DNA from: Rhizorhabdus wittichii RW1
GTDB lineage: Bacteria; Pseudomonadota; Alphaproteobacteria; Sphingomonadales; Sphingomonadaceae
NCBI GenBank assembly: GCA_000016765.1
Contig: CP000699.1
Coordinates: 3,311,001-3,375,000 of the forward strand
Length of the DNA: 64,000 nt
Direction of reading: 5' to 3'
In this document: piece after piece, positions 46,651-53,657 of the stretch
How the letters are laid out: every line of letters starts with the position of its first letter
How positions within the stretch are numbered: the stretch's first letter is position 1
Program-made: the position numbers and the translations under genes
The notes under the pieces: generated by a model
What the model saw: the letters and a program-made list of their open reading frames with translations, nothing else
Database searches by the model: none
What the model was told of the DNA's origin: nothing

Positions 46651-47334
46651 GTGTATGTAGTCGAACCCTCCCCGACCGTCGCCGTGCCGGTCACGACCGG
46701 CGGCGAATTCCCGGTCCGCCGGATCTATTGCGTCGGCCGCAACTATCGCGCCCACGCGATCGAGATGGGCGCGGACCCCGATCGCGAGGCACCCTTCTTC
46801 TTCACCAAGCCGTCCGATGCGATCGTCGCCAATGGCGCGACCATCCCCTATCCCGCGCGTACCGAGGACTATCAGCATGAGATCGAGCTGGTCGTCGCGA
46901 TCGGCAAGGCGGGCGCCGCGATCGCCGTCGGCCAGGCGCTCGACCATGTCTTCGGCTATGCCGTCGGGCTCGACATGACCCGGCGGGACCTGCAGATGAT
47001 CGCGCGCAACGCTGGCCGTCCGTGGGACATGGGCAAGGCGTTCGACCATTCCGCTCCCTGCGCGGCGATCTCGCCTGTCGGTCAGGTCGGCCATCTGGCG
47101 AACGGCGCGATCTCGCTCGAGATCAACGGCGAGGTGCGTCAGGCGAGCGATGTCTCGCTGCTGATCTGGAACGTCGCCGAGACGATCGCGGACCTGTCCA
47201 CCTATGTCGCCTTGCAGCCCGGCGACCTGATCTACACCGGGACGCCAGAGGGCGTGGGCCCGGTCCGGCGCGGCGATCATCTGGTCGGCAAGGTGGCGGG
47301 GCTGACCGATCTGGTCGTCGACATCGCGCGATGA
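46651..47334 (+). CDS. Fumarylacetoacetate-hydrolase-family protein, probable fumarylpyruvate hydrolase
   Basis: A 227-residue FAH-fold protein starting at GTG 46651, with GAAAGGAT upstream. RIYCVGRNYRAHAIEMG, APFFFTKPSDAIV and YQHEIELVVAIG contain the Mg-binding acids, and VGLDMTRRDLQ and GDLIYTGTPEGVGPVRRGD are conserved in the fumarylpyruvate hydrolase branch. It splits fumarylpyruvate to fumarate and pyruvate, the last step of the glutathione-dependent gentisate route. With the dioxygenase and isomerase just upstream the three-step pathway is complete. A hairpin follows the gene. Confidence 0.92.
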   Translation: MYVVEPSPTVAVPVTTGGEFPVRRIYCVGRNYRAHAIEMGADPDREAPFFFTKPSDAIVANGATIPYPARTEDYQHEIELVVAIGKAGAAIAVGQALDHVFGYAVGLDMTRRDLQMIARNAGRPWDMGKAFDHSAPCAAISPVGQVGHLANGAISLEINGEVRQASDVSLLIWNVAETIADLSTYVALQPGDLIYTGTPEGVGPVRRGDHLVGKVAGLTDLVVDIAR

Positions 47335-47340
47335 GGCGGC

Positions 47341-47372
47341 GGGCGTCCGTCGGGTCGACCTGACGGACGCCC
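47341..47372 (+). terminator. Hairpin ending the gentisate operon
   Basis: An 11-bp perfect stem (GGGCGTCCGTC with GACGGACGCCC) around a 10-base loop lies just after the fumarylpyruvate hydrolase stop. It is followed by TTCGG rather than a T-run, so termination may be partial. It separates the gentisate operon from the next promoter. Confidence 0.6.
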
Positions 47373-47406
47373 TTCGGCAAACAGGTCTTGCATTGATGTT
47401 CGGGTA

Positions 47407-47429
47407 TATATACAGACGTCTGATTATAT
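47407..47429. promoter_or_regulatory. Operator A, copy 2
   Basis: On the minus strand it reads ATAATCAGACGTCTGTATA at 47427-47409, containing a perfect CAGACGTCTG palindrome. It matches the site at 31018-31040 at 20 of 23 positions. It is 122 bp upstream of the FAD hydroxylase GTG at 47551, following the gentisate operon hairpin. Confidence 0.6.
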
Positions 47430-47550
47430 GCATGGAGCGCAATGCGATCCGTGGTCACTGGGCAATAAACTGGGCCGGTTTGATGGGGTGGCATCGCTGG
47501 GGCGCTTGATGCGAAGATATATGAATATATGCACCAATGCGGAGGAACGA

Positions 47551-48795
47551 GTGGCGCGCGATCCTGATATTGCCATCATCGGCGGCGGCATCGTCGGCCT
47601 CGCGCTCGCGATCGGGCTGCATCGGCGCGGCGTCCGCGCGACGGTCTATGAGGCGGCGCCCGAATTGCGCGAGATCGGCGTCGGCATCACCCTGCTGCCC
47701 CATGCGATGCGCGAGCTGGCGGCGCTGGGGCTGGCCGACGAGATTCGCGCCTGCGGCGTCGAGACGCGGACGAGCGCCTTCTTCAACCGCTTCGGCCAGT
47801 CGATCTACAGCGAGCCTCGCGGGCTTGCGGCCGGCTATGCGATCCCGGAGGTGGCGATCGGTCGCGGCCGGTTGCACGGGCTGCTCCATCGCAAGGCGCT
47901 GTCGCTGCTCGGGCCGGAGCATATTCGCGTCGACCATCAACTCGCCGGCTTCGCGCAGGACGAGGACGGCGTCACGCTCCGCTTTCGCGGCGATGCCGGG
48001 CGGAGCGATCGCGATCCGATCCGGGTTGCCTTCGCGATCGGTTGTGACGGCGTGAACTCGGCGGTCCGCCAAGAGCTTTATCCCGACGACCGGGTGGTGT
48101 TCACCGGCATCAACACCTGGCGCGGCGTCACCCGGCGCCCGCCGATCCTCGACGGCGGCACCTATATGCGCATCGGGTCGATCCGCACCGGCAAGATGGT
48201 GATCTACCCGATCGAGCCGGTCGGCGCCGACGGCACCCAACTCGTCAACTGGGTGGCCGAGATCGAGCGGCCGACCGCGGCGCGGAACGACTGGAACAGG
48301 AGCGGCCGCACCGCCGATTTCGAGCCGATCTACGCCGATTGGACCTATGACTGGCTCGACGTCCCGCGCCTGATCCGCGGCGCCGAGCTGCTGCTCGAAT
48401 ATCCGATGGTGGACAAGGACCCGCTCGCGCGCTGGACGTTCGGCCGGGTGACGCTGGCGGGCGACGCCGCGCATCCCATGTACCCCCGAGGCTCCAACGG
48501 ATCGGCGCAGGGGCTGATCGATGCGCGCGTCCTGGCCGACCGGATCGCGGCGGCCGCCGACCCGCGCGACGGCTTCGCCGCCTATGAGGAGGAGCGGCGC
48601 CCGCCGACCAGCCGCATCGTCGAGACCAACCGCACATCGCCGCCCGACATCATCAACATCCGCGTCGAGGAACTGACCGGCGATCGTCCGTTCGACGATC
48701 TCGATCGGTTCATCAGCCAGGACGAGCTGAAGCGGCTGTCGGACCGGTACAAGGATATCGCCGGTTTCTCGGTCGAGGGGTTGCGCGTCGCCTGA
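47551..48795 (+). CDS. FAD-dependent aromatic hydroxylase (salicylate/3-hydroxybenzoate hydroxylase type)
   Basis: A 414-residue group A flavoprotein monooxygenase. The FAD-binding motif is IAIIGGGIVGLALAIGLHRR at residues about 7-26; IGCDGVNSAVRQ is the DG motif and VTLAGDAAHPMYPRGSNG the GD motif. Enzymes of this size hydroxylate small aromatic acids, for example salicylate, 3-hydroxybenzoate or phenazine carboxylates. GTG 47551 was chosen because GGAGG lies five bases before it and just ahead of the FAD motif. It starts a new transcript after a hairpin and an operator A site. With gentisate genes upstream, 3-hydroxybenzoate 6-hydroxylation is one possible role. Confidence 0.87.
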   Translation: MARDPDIAIIGGGIVGLALAIGLHRRGVRATVYEAAPELREIGVGITLLPHAMRELAALGLADEIRACGVETRTSAFFNRFGQSIYSEPRGLAAGYAIPEVAIGRGRLHGLLHRKALSLLGPEHIRVDHQLAGFAQDEDGVTLRFRGDAGRSDRDPIRVAFAIGCDGVNSAVRQELYPDDRVVFTGINTWRGVTRRPPILDGGTYMRIGSIRTGKMVIYPIEPVGADGTQLVNWVAEIERPTAARNDWNRSGRTADFEPIYADWTYDWLDVPRLIRGAELLLEYPMVDKDPLARWTFGRVTLAGDAAHPMYPRGSNGSAQGLIDARVLADRIAAAADPRDGFAAYEEERRPPTSRIVETNRTSPPDIINIRVEELTGDRPFDDLDRFISQDELKRLSDRYKDIAGFSVEGLRVA

Positions 48796-48836
48796 GCGGC
48801 GGCGGTTCATTCACACCAGCAGATGGTCAGGTCGTC

Positions 48837-50132
48837 ATGCTCACCGAAGAACAGAATCGCCAGCTCACCCGGGTCGGTTCCGGCACGCCGATGGGCGAGC
48901 TGCTGCGGCGATACTGGCATCCGATCGCGGGCGTCGCGGAGTTCGACGGCGAAGACCGCATCCGTCCGGTCCGCCTGTTCGGCGAGGATCTGGTGCTCTA
49001 TCGTGACAAGAGCGGCGTCTTCGGCCTCGTCGACCGCCGATGCCCGCACCGCCGCGCCGACCTCGCTTATGGCTTCGTCGAGCAATGCGGGCTGCGCTGC
49101 AACTATCATGGCTGGCGGTTCGACGCCGATGGCCGCTGCCTCGAACAGCCCTATGAGGACGTCGCCAACCCCACCGGGCGGTTCCGCGACAAGATCAGGA
49201 TCGCATCCTATCCGGTCGCGGTGAAGGCCGGCATGGTCTGGGCCTATATGGGCCCGGCGCCGGCGCCGCTGCTGCCCGATTGGGAGCCCTTTTCCTGGAA
49301 GAATGGCTTCGTTCAGGTCGTTCTCGCCGAGATCCCCTGCAATTGGCTGCAATGCCAGGAGAATTCGATCGACCCCGTCCATTTCGAATGGATGCACATG
49401 AACTGGGGACGACGGCTGAGGGCCCCAGACAGCGCGCATGGTCCCCGCCACCTCGCGGTCGCCTTCGACGAGTTCGACCATGGCTTCGTCTATCGCCGCC
49501 ATCGCGAGGACCTGGGCGAGGCGCACGGCATGTGGACGGTCGGCCGCGTCTGCCTGTGGCCCAACGCCTTCTTCCTGGGCGACCATTTCGAATATCGCGT
49601 GCCGATCGACGACGAGAACACGCTGAGCGTGGCGTGGATGTTCAATCGCGTGCCGACCGAAAGCGAGCCGTTCGTCCAGGAGACGATCCCCGCCTGGCGC
49701 GGGCCGATCGCCGATCCGGCGACCGGCAAATGGATATCGTCCCATGTGATGAACCAGGACTTCGTCGCCTGGGTGGGGCAGGGGCGCATCGCGGACCGGA
49801 CGAAGGAGAATCTGGGAACCAGCGACCGGGGGATCGGCCTGCTGCGCCGGCGCTTCACCAGCGAGATGAAGAAGGTCGCCGACGGGGAAGATCCGAAGGG
49901 CGTCCTCCGCGACCCGCAGGCCAATCGCCGCATTCCGCTGCCGACGATGCACAGGGAGGTGCTGACCGGCGGATTGCCGCTCGCGCAGGTCAAGGCGCAC
50001 CCGGTGTTCGGCGCGCATCTCGACCGCTTCGTGTTCCAGGCCGGGCAGCCCGCGGAGGTGTGGCGCGATTTCCGGCGCGCGATGGGCCTTCCGCCCGATG
50101 TCGCGCCGAACGAGGCGGAGAACGCCTTCTGA
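48837..50132 (+). CDS. One-subunit Rieske oxygenase (phenoxybenzoate/O-demethylase type)
   Basis: A 431-residue oxygenase. The Rieske ligands are in RRCPHRRADL and RCNYHGWRFDADGRCLEQPY; the mononuclear iron site is ENSIDPVHFEWMHM. The LGxPMGELLRRYWHP-like start (here GSGTPMGELLRRYWHPIAG) is shared by the phenoxybenzoate dioxygenase and DDVA O-demethylase (LigXa) group, which attack diaryl ethers or methoxyl groups. No small subunit or reductase is adjacent. It lies 41 bp after the FAD hydroxylase and 31 bp before a LigJ-like hydratase, all in one direction. Its product may be a catechol or hydroxylated acid for the LigB-type dioxygenase. Confidence 0.88.
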   Translation: MLTEEQNRQLTRVGSGTPMGELLRRYWHPIAGVAEFDGEDRIRPVRLFGEDLVLYRDKSGVFGLVDRRCPHRRADLAYGFVEQCGLRCNYHGWRFDADGRCLEQPYEDVANPTGRFRDKIRIASYPVAVKAGMVWAYMGPAPAPLLPDWEPFSWKNGFVQVVLAEIPCNWLQCQENSIDPVHFEWMHMNWGRRLRAPDSAHGPRHLAVAFDEFDHGFVYRRHREDLGEAHGMWTVGRVCLWPNAFFLGDHFEYRVPIDDENTLSVAWMFNRVPTESEPFVQETIPAWRGPIADPATGKWISSHVMNQDFVAWVGQGRIADRTKENLGTSDRGIGLLRRRFTSEMKKVADGEDPKGVLRDPQANRRIPLPTMHREVLTGGLPLAQVKAHPVFGAHLDRFVFQAGQPAEVWRDFRRAMGLPPDVAPNEAENAF

Positions 50133-50163
50133 TGCGCGAGCCCTGCGGAAATGGAGTGGGACG

Positions 50164-51165
50164 ATGATCATCGATTGCCATGGACATGTGAGCGCGCCGG
50201 CCGAGCTCTGGGCCTATAAGGCGAACATCCTATCGCACCGCGGCTCGCACGGCCGCGGCGGCGTCAAGGTCAGCGACGACGACCTGCGCCGTGCGGTCAA
50301 CAAGGTGGAGATGGCGCCGTGCGGCCATCTCGACATGCTCGCGGCGCATGGCACCGACATCCAGCTCATCTCGCCGCGCCCCTTCCAGATGATGCCGAGT
50401 TTCGAGCCGGCGCGCGCCGTCCACTGGTTCACGGAGGAGACCAACCAGATCATCCATCGCCAGACCCGGCTCTTCCCCGACCGCTTCGTCGGCATCGGCG
50501 GCCTGCCGCAGGTCGCGGGCGAGCCGATCGAGAACACGTTCGGCGAGCTGGAGCGTTGCATCCGCGACTATGGCTTCAAGGGCGTCCTGCTCAATCCGGA
50601 CCCCTATGAGAACACGCGCAGCGATCATCCGGGGCTGGGCGACCGCTATTGGTATCCGCTCTACGAGAAGCTCTGCGAACTCGACGTGCCCGCGCACATC
50701 CACGCGACCGGATCGCGCGCCGATCGCTCGCCCTACAGCCTGCACTTCATCAACGAGGAGACGATCGCCGTCTTCAACCTCGTCAATTCGGACGTGCTCG
50801 ACGACTTTCCCGACCTGAAGATCGTCGTCAGCCATGGCGGCGGCGCCATCCCCTACCAGCTCGGGCGGTTCGAGGCGGGCTCGATCCGCCCGGGCATGAA
50901 GCGGAGCTTCTCCGAAGGGATGCGCAGGCTCTATTACGACACCGTCCTCTACACCGAAGGCGCGCTGCGATTGCTGATCGAGACGGTCGGCGTCGACCAG
51001 TGCCTGTTCGGATCGGAATGCCCCGGCGTCGGATCGAAGACGCTGCCGGGCCAGGATCACACCATGGACCATATCGCCCCGGTCATCGCCGGGTTCGACT
51101 GGCTGTCCGACGCCGACAAGCAGAAGATCTTCGAGGGGAACGCCCGGAAGGTCTTCGGGATCTGA
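50164..51165 (+). CDS. Amidohydrolase-fold protein, 4-oxalomesaconate hydratase-like (LigJ-like)
   Basis: A 333-residue TIM-barrel protein. It starts MIIDCHGHVSAPAELWAYKA, where HxH binds metal; IVVSHGGGAIPYQLGRFE and LFGSECPGVGS supply the other conserved positions, and the end is IFEGNARKVFGI. This layout, including KVSDDDLRRAV and the RPFQMM segment, is as in LigJ of Sphingobium, which hydrates 4-oxalomesaconate, and in related decarboxylases of the ACMSD group. The neighbours, a LigB-type dioxygenase and RraA-type aldolases, are the steps on either side of LigJ in gallate degradation, which favours hydratase over decarboxylase. ATG at 50164 has GGAAATGGAGTGG before it. Confidence 0.85.
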   Translation: MIIDCHGHVSAPAELWAYKANILSHRGSHGRGGVKVSDDDLRRAVNKVEMAPCGHLDMLAAHGTDIQLISPRPFQMMPSFEPARAVHWFTEETNQIIHRQTRLFPDRFVGIGGLPQVAGEPIENTFGELERCIRDYGFKGVLLNPDPYENTRSDHPGLGDRYWYPLYEKLCELDVPAHIHATGSRADRSPYSLHFINEETIAVFNLVNSDVLDDFPDLKIVVSHGGGAIPYQLGRFEAGSIRPGMKRSFSEGMRRLYYDTVLYTEGALRLLIETVGVDQCLFGSECPGVGSKTLPGQDHTMDHIAPVIAGFDWLSDADKQKIFEGNARKVFGI

Positions 51166-51183
51166 TGGAAGGAGGCCCGACCG

Positions 51184-52206
51184 ATGGCTGAGATCGTCCT
51201 CGGCATCTGGACCACGCACGGGCCGACCCTGTCGACCACGCCCGAGCAGTGGCTGCTCCGGCTGCCCGCCGACCGGGCGCGCGGCAATCACCATTTCCGG
51301 GGCGCGACCTATGATTTCGACGCGCTGGTCGCGTTGCGGGACGACGAGCGGCTGGCCGAGCAGGCCTCGCTCGTCGAGCGCACCCGCCGCGCGGAGGCGT
51401 GCCAGGCCGCGATCCGTACGCTGGCCGACATCTACGAACGCGCCCGGATCGACGTCGCGGTGATCTTCGGCAACGACCAGCACGAGCTGTTCACCGAGGC
51501 GCTGATGCCGGCCTTCACCATCTTCAACGGCCCGACCATCTGGAACGAGCCGGCCAGCGCCGAACAGGCGAGGAAGATGGCGCCCGGCATCCACGAGGCC
51601 GAGGCGGGGCACAATCCCGAAGTCTATACCGAATATCCCGGGGCGCCCGAACTGGCCGACCATATCATCCGCCAGGCGGTGTCGGACCAGTTCGACGTGA
51701 CGCGCTGCGCCCGGCTGCCCGAGCAGCCCGGGCATTGGAACAGCGGCATCGGCCACGCCTTCGGCTTCGTCTATCGCCGGATCATGCGCGATCGGGTGGC
51801 GCCCAACGTCCCGATCGTGACCAACACCTTCTTTCCGCCCAACCAGCCGTCGGCGCGGCGCTGCTTCGAGCTGGGCCGGTCGGTGGCGCGGGCGATCCGT
51901 TCCTGGCCCGGCGACGCCCGCGTCGCGGTGTTCGGATCGGGCGGCATGAGCCATTTCGTGATCGACGAGGCGTTCGATCGCCACCTGTTCGACGCCTTGC
52001 AGGCGCGCGACGCCGAGGCGCTGTGCACGATCGGGGAGGAGCATCTCCAGTCGGGCACCTCGGAGCTCAAGAACTGGATCGCGGCGGCGGGCTGCCTGTT
52101 CGACACGCCGTTGTCGGGCGGCATCGTCGACTATCAGCCCTGCTACCGATCGGAAGCGGGCACCGGCACGGCCAACGGCTTCATGGCCTGGACACAAGGA
52201 GGATGA
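51184..52206 (+). CDS. Type II extradiol (LigB-type) dioxygenase
   Basis: A 340-residue class III ring-cleavage enzyme. H12 in WTTHGPTLS is at the same position as the first iron ligand of LigB, and H100 in VIFGNDQHELF matches the second; GSGGMSHFVIDEAFDRHLF holds conserved C-terminal residues. It is longer than LigB (about 300) and no separate LigA-like small subunit is encoded, so it could work alone as gallate dioxygenase does, though without a fused LigA domain. Position between a LigJ-like hydratase and RraA-type aldolases suggests it makes oxalomesaconate or a related diacid. Its stop precedes the aldolase start with an AAGGAGG inside the end of the gene. Confidence 0.87.
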   Translation: MAEIVLGIWTTHGPTLSTTPEQWLLRLPADRARGNHHFRGATYDFDALVALRDDERLAEQASLVERTRRAEACQAAIRTLADIYERARIDVAVIFGNDQHELFTEALMPAFTIFNGPTIWNEPASAEQARKMAPGIHEAEAGHNPEVYTEYPGAPELADHIIRQAVSDQFDVTRCARLPEQPGHWNSGIGHAFGFVYRRIMRDRVAPNVPIVTNTFFPPNQPSARRCFELGRSVARAIRSWPGDARVAVFGSGGMSHFVIDEAFDRHLFDALQARDAEALCTIGEEHLQSGTSELKNWIAAAGCLFDTPLSGGIVDYQPCYRSEAGTGTANGFMAWTQGG

Positions 52207-52208
52207 GC

Positions 52209-52877
52209 ATGGCGGACGATGTTTGCGCGCGCCTGTCGCGGCTCGATGCCTGCGCGGTTTCCGATGCGCTCGACCAGCTCGGCCTTCCGCCCTCGATAAC
52301 CGGGCTCGCGGCGCTCTCGGTGCGCCAACGCATAGCGGGCCGGGTGACGACGGTGCGGCTGGCGGCCGGTCGTCCGCCGGAAGGGGCGCGGCCCCGCCAT
52401 CTCTGCACCGCCGCGATCGATGCCGCCGAACCGGGCGGCGTCATCGTCGTCGAGCATCGCTCCGGCGTCGAATGTGCCGGATGGGGCGGCATCCTCTCCA
52501 ACGCCGCCAGCCTGCGCGGCCTCTCCGGCGTCATCGTCGATGGCCTCGCGCGCGACGTCGACGAGGCCCGCGACATAGGGTTTCCCGTCTACGCCCGTGG
52601 CGCCACCGCGCGCACCGCGCGGGGCCGCGTGTTCGAGGCCGAAACCGGCGGGACCGTCCGGGTCGGCGCGGTCGAGGTCGGCCAGGACGACTTCGTCGTC
52701 GCCGATTCCAGCGGGACGGCGTTCGTCCCCGCCGACCGGATCGGCGACGTCCTCGCCGCGGCCGAGCGCATCGCGGCGAAGGAGGCGGCGATGACGCGCG
52801 AGGTGCTGGCGGGAAAGCCGGTCAGCGGCGTGATGGGCGCCAGCTACGAACATTTGCTCGACCGGGGGGATGCGTGA
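52209..52877 (+). CDS. RraA-family aldolase-like protein (HMG/CHA aldolase type), first copy
   Basis: A 222-residue protein of the RraA fold used by class II 4-hydroxy-4-methyl-2-oxoglutarate and 4-carboxy-4-hydroxy-2-oxoadipate aldolases (LigK). SGVIVDGLARDVDEA contains the Arg-Asp pair that binds substrate and metal, and GWGGILSNAASLRGL aligns with the Gly-rich 'GD/E..xxAxxxGxxG' segment, here with Gly instead of the usual Asp or Glu. ATG at 52209 has AAGGAGG six bases upstream; ATG 52203 would place it with no spacing. Second gene after the LigB-type dioxygenase; likely splits a hydroxy-oxo-diacid to pyruvate and a second oxoacid. A regulatory RraA role is unlikely here. Confidence 0.8.
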   Translation: MADDVCARLSRLDACAVSDALDQLGLPPSITGLAALSVRQRIAGRVTTVRLAAGRPPEGARPRHLCTAAIDAAEPGGVIVVEHRSGVECAGWGGILSNAASLRGLSGVIVDGLARDVDEARDIGFPVYARGATARTARGRVFEAETGGTVRVGAVEVGQDDFVVADSSGTAFVPADRIGDVLAAAERIAAKEAAMTREVLAGKPVSGVMGASYEHLLDRGDA

Positions 52878-53527
52878 TGAAGGACGACAATGTCGAACGC
52901 GCGGGCAGGATCGACACCGCGACGCTGAGCGACGCGCTGGACAGGCTCGGCATCGCCGGACAATGCCTGGGTATCAAGCCGCTCAGCCAGGAATCCCGTC
53001 TCGTCGGGCGTGCCTTCACCCTGGCCTATGCGCCGGTCGGCCCCGGCGGCACGGTCGGGGACTTCATCGACGACGTCCCCGCCGGCGCGGTCGTCGCGAT
53101 CGACAATGGCGGCCGCCCCGACGCCACCGTCTGGGGCGACATATTGACGATGTGCGCGCACCGGCGCGGGCTGGCGGGCACGGTGATCGACGGGGCCTGC
53201 CGCGACACCCATCTCGCGCTTGGCCTCGGCTATCCGATGTACAGCCGGAGCTATTCGATGCGCACCGGCAAGGACCGCGTCCAGCTCGAAGCGACGCAGG
53301 TGCCGGTCAACATCGGCGACGCGCGCGTCGGTCCCGGTGACATATTGCGCGGCGATTCGGACGGCGTGGTGGCGATCCCGCGGGCACGCGAGGACGAAGT
53401 GCTCGACGTCGCGGAAGGGATCGAGGCGGCGGAGGCCCGGATTCGCGCGCTGGTCGAATCCGGCGTCCGGCTCGACGAGGCGCGCCGGCAGCAAAGCTAT
53501 CATCTTCTGCAACGCCGGGATGCATGA
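52877..53527 (+). CDS. RraA-family aldolase-like protein, second copy
   Basis: A 216-residue paralogue beginning MKDDNVERAGRIDTATLSDA. VWGDILTMCAHRRGLAGTVI and DGACRDTHLALGLGYPMY hold the full active-site set: the Asp of GD and the Arg-Asp pair. It thus looks more canonical than the first copy. The start overlaps the stop of the first copy (TGATGA), so the two are co-translated and may form a mixed complex. Oxaloacetate plus pyruvate formation from carboxy-hydroxy-oxoadipate is the likely reaction by analogy with LigK. Confidence 0.82.
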   Translation: MKDDNVERAGRIDTATLSDALDRLGIAGQCLGIKPLSQESRLVGRAFTLAYAPVGPGGTVGDFIDDVPAGAVVAIDNGGRPDATVWGDILTMCAHRRGLAGTVIDGACRDTHLALGLGYPMYSRSYSMRTGKDRVQLEATQVPVNIGDARVGPGDILRGDSDGVVAIPRAREDEVLDVAEGIEAAEARIRALVESGVRLDEARRQQSYHLLQRRDA

Positions 53528-53542
53528 TCCGGCAGATGGGAT

Positions 53543-53572
53543 GACATCTGATTAATCTGCTTGACAGATGTC
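53543..53572 (+). promoter_or_regulatory. Operator A-like inverted repeat over the -35 of the ALDH operon
   Basis: GACATCTG (53543-53550) and CAGATGTC (53565-53572) form a perfect 8-bp inverted repeat with 14 bases between. GACATCTGATTAA resembles the GACGTCTGATTAT half of operator A at 47415-47428 (11 of 13). A -35-like TTGACA at 53562-53567 overlaps the right arm. Confidence 0.5.
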
Positions 53573-53585
53573 GGCTGCTAGTTTT

Positions 53586-53599
53586 TATTCAATCGAATA
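53586..53599 (+). promoter_or_regulatory. Operator B, copy 3, over the -10 of the ALDH operon
   Basis: TATTCAATCGAATA differs by one base from the perfect palindrome at 42068. It begins 18 bp after TTGACA (53562-53567), where the -10 should be, and is 59 bp before the ALDH ATG. Binding there would block RNA polymerase. Confidence 0.6.
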
Positions 53600-53657
53600 G
53601 TTTTTGGCAGGACTGCCGGGAGACGCCGGCGGGGTCGAGCCCATGGGGAGGAAACGG

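Noticed and set aside
46651-53527. Long minus-strand open frames opposite the FAD hydroxylase, Rieske, LigJ and LigB genes
   Set aside because: Each mirrors a real gene and lacks protein-like composition.
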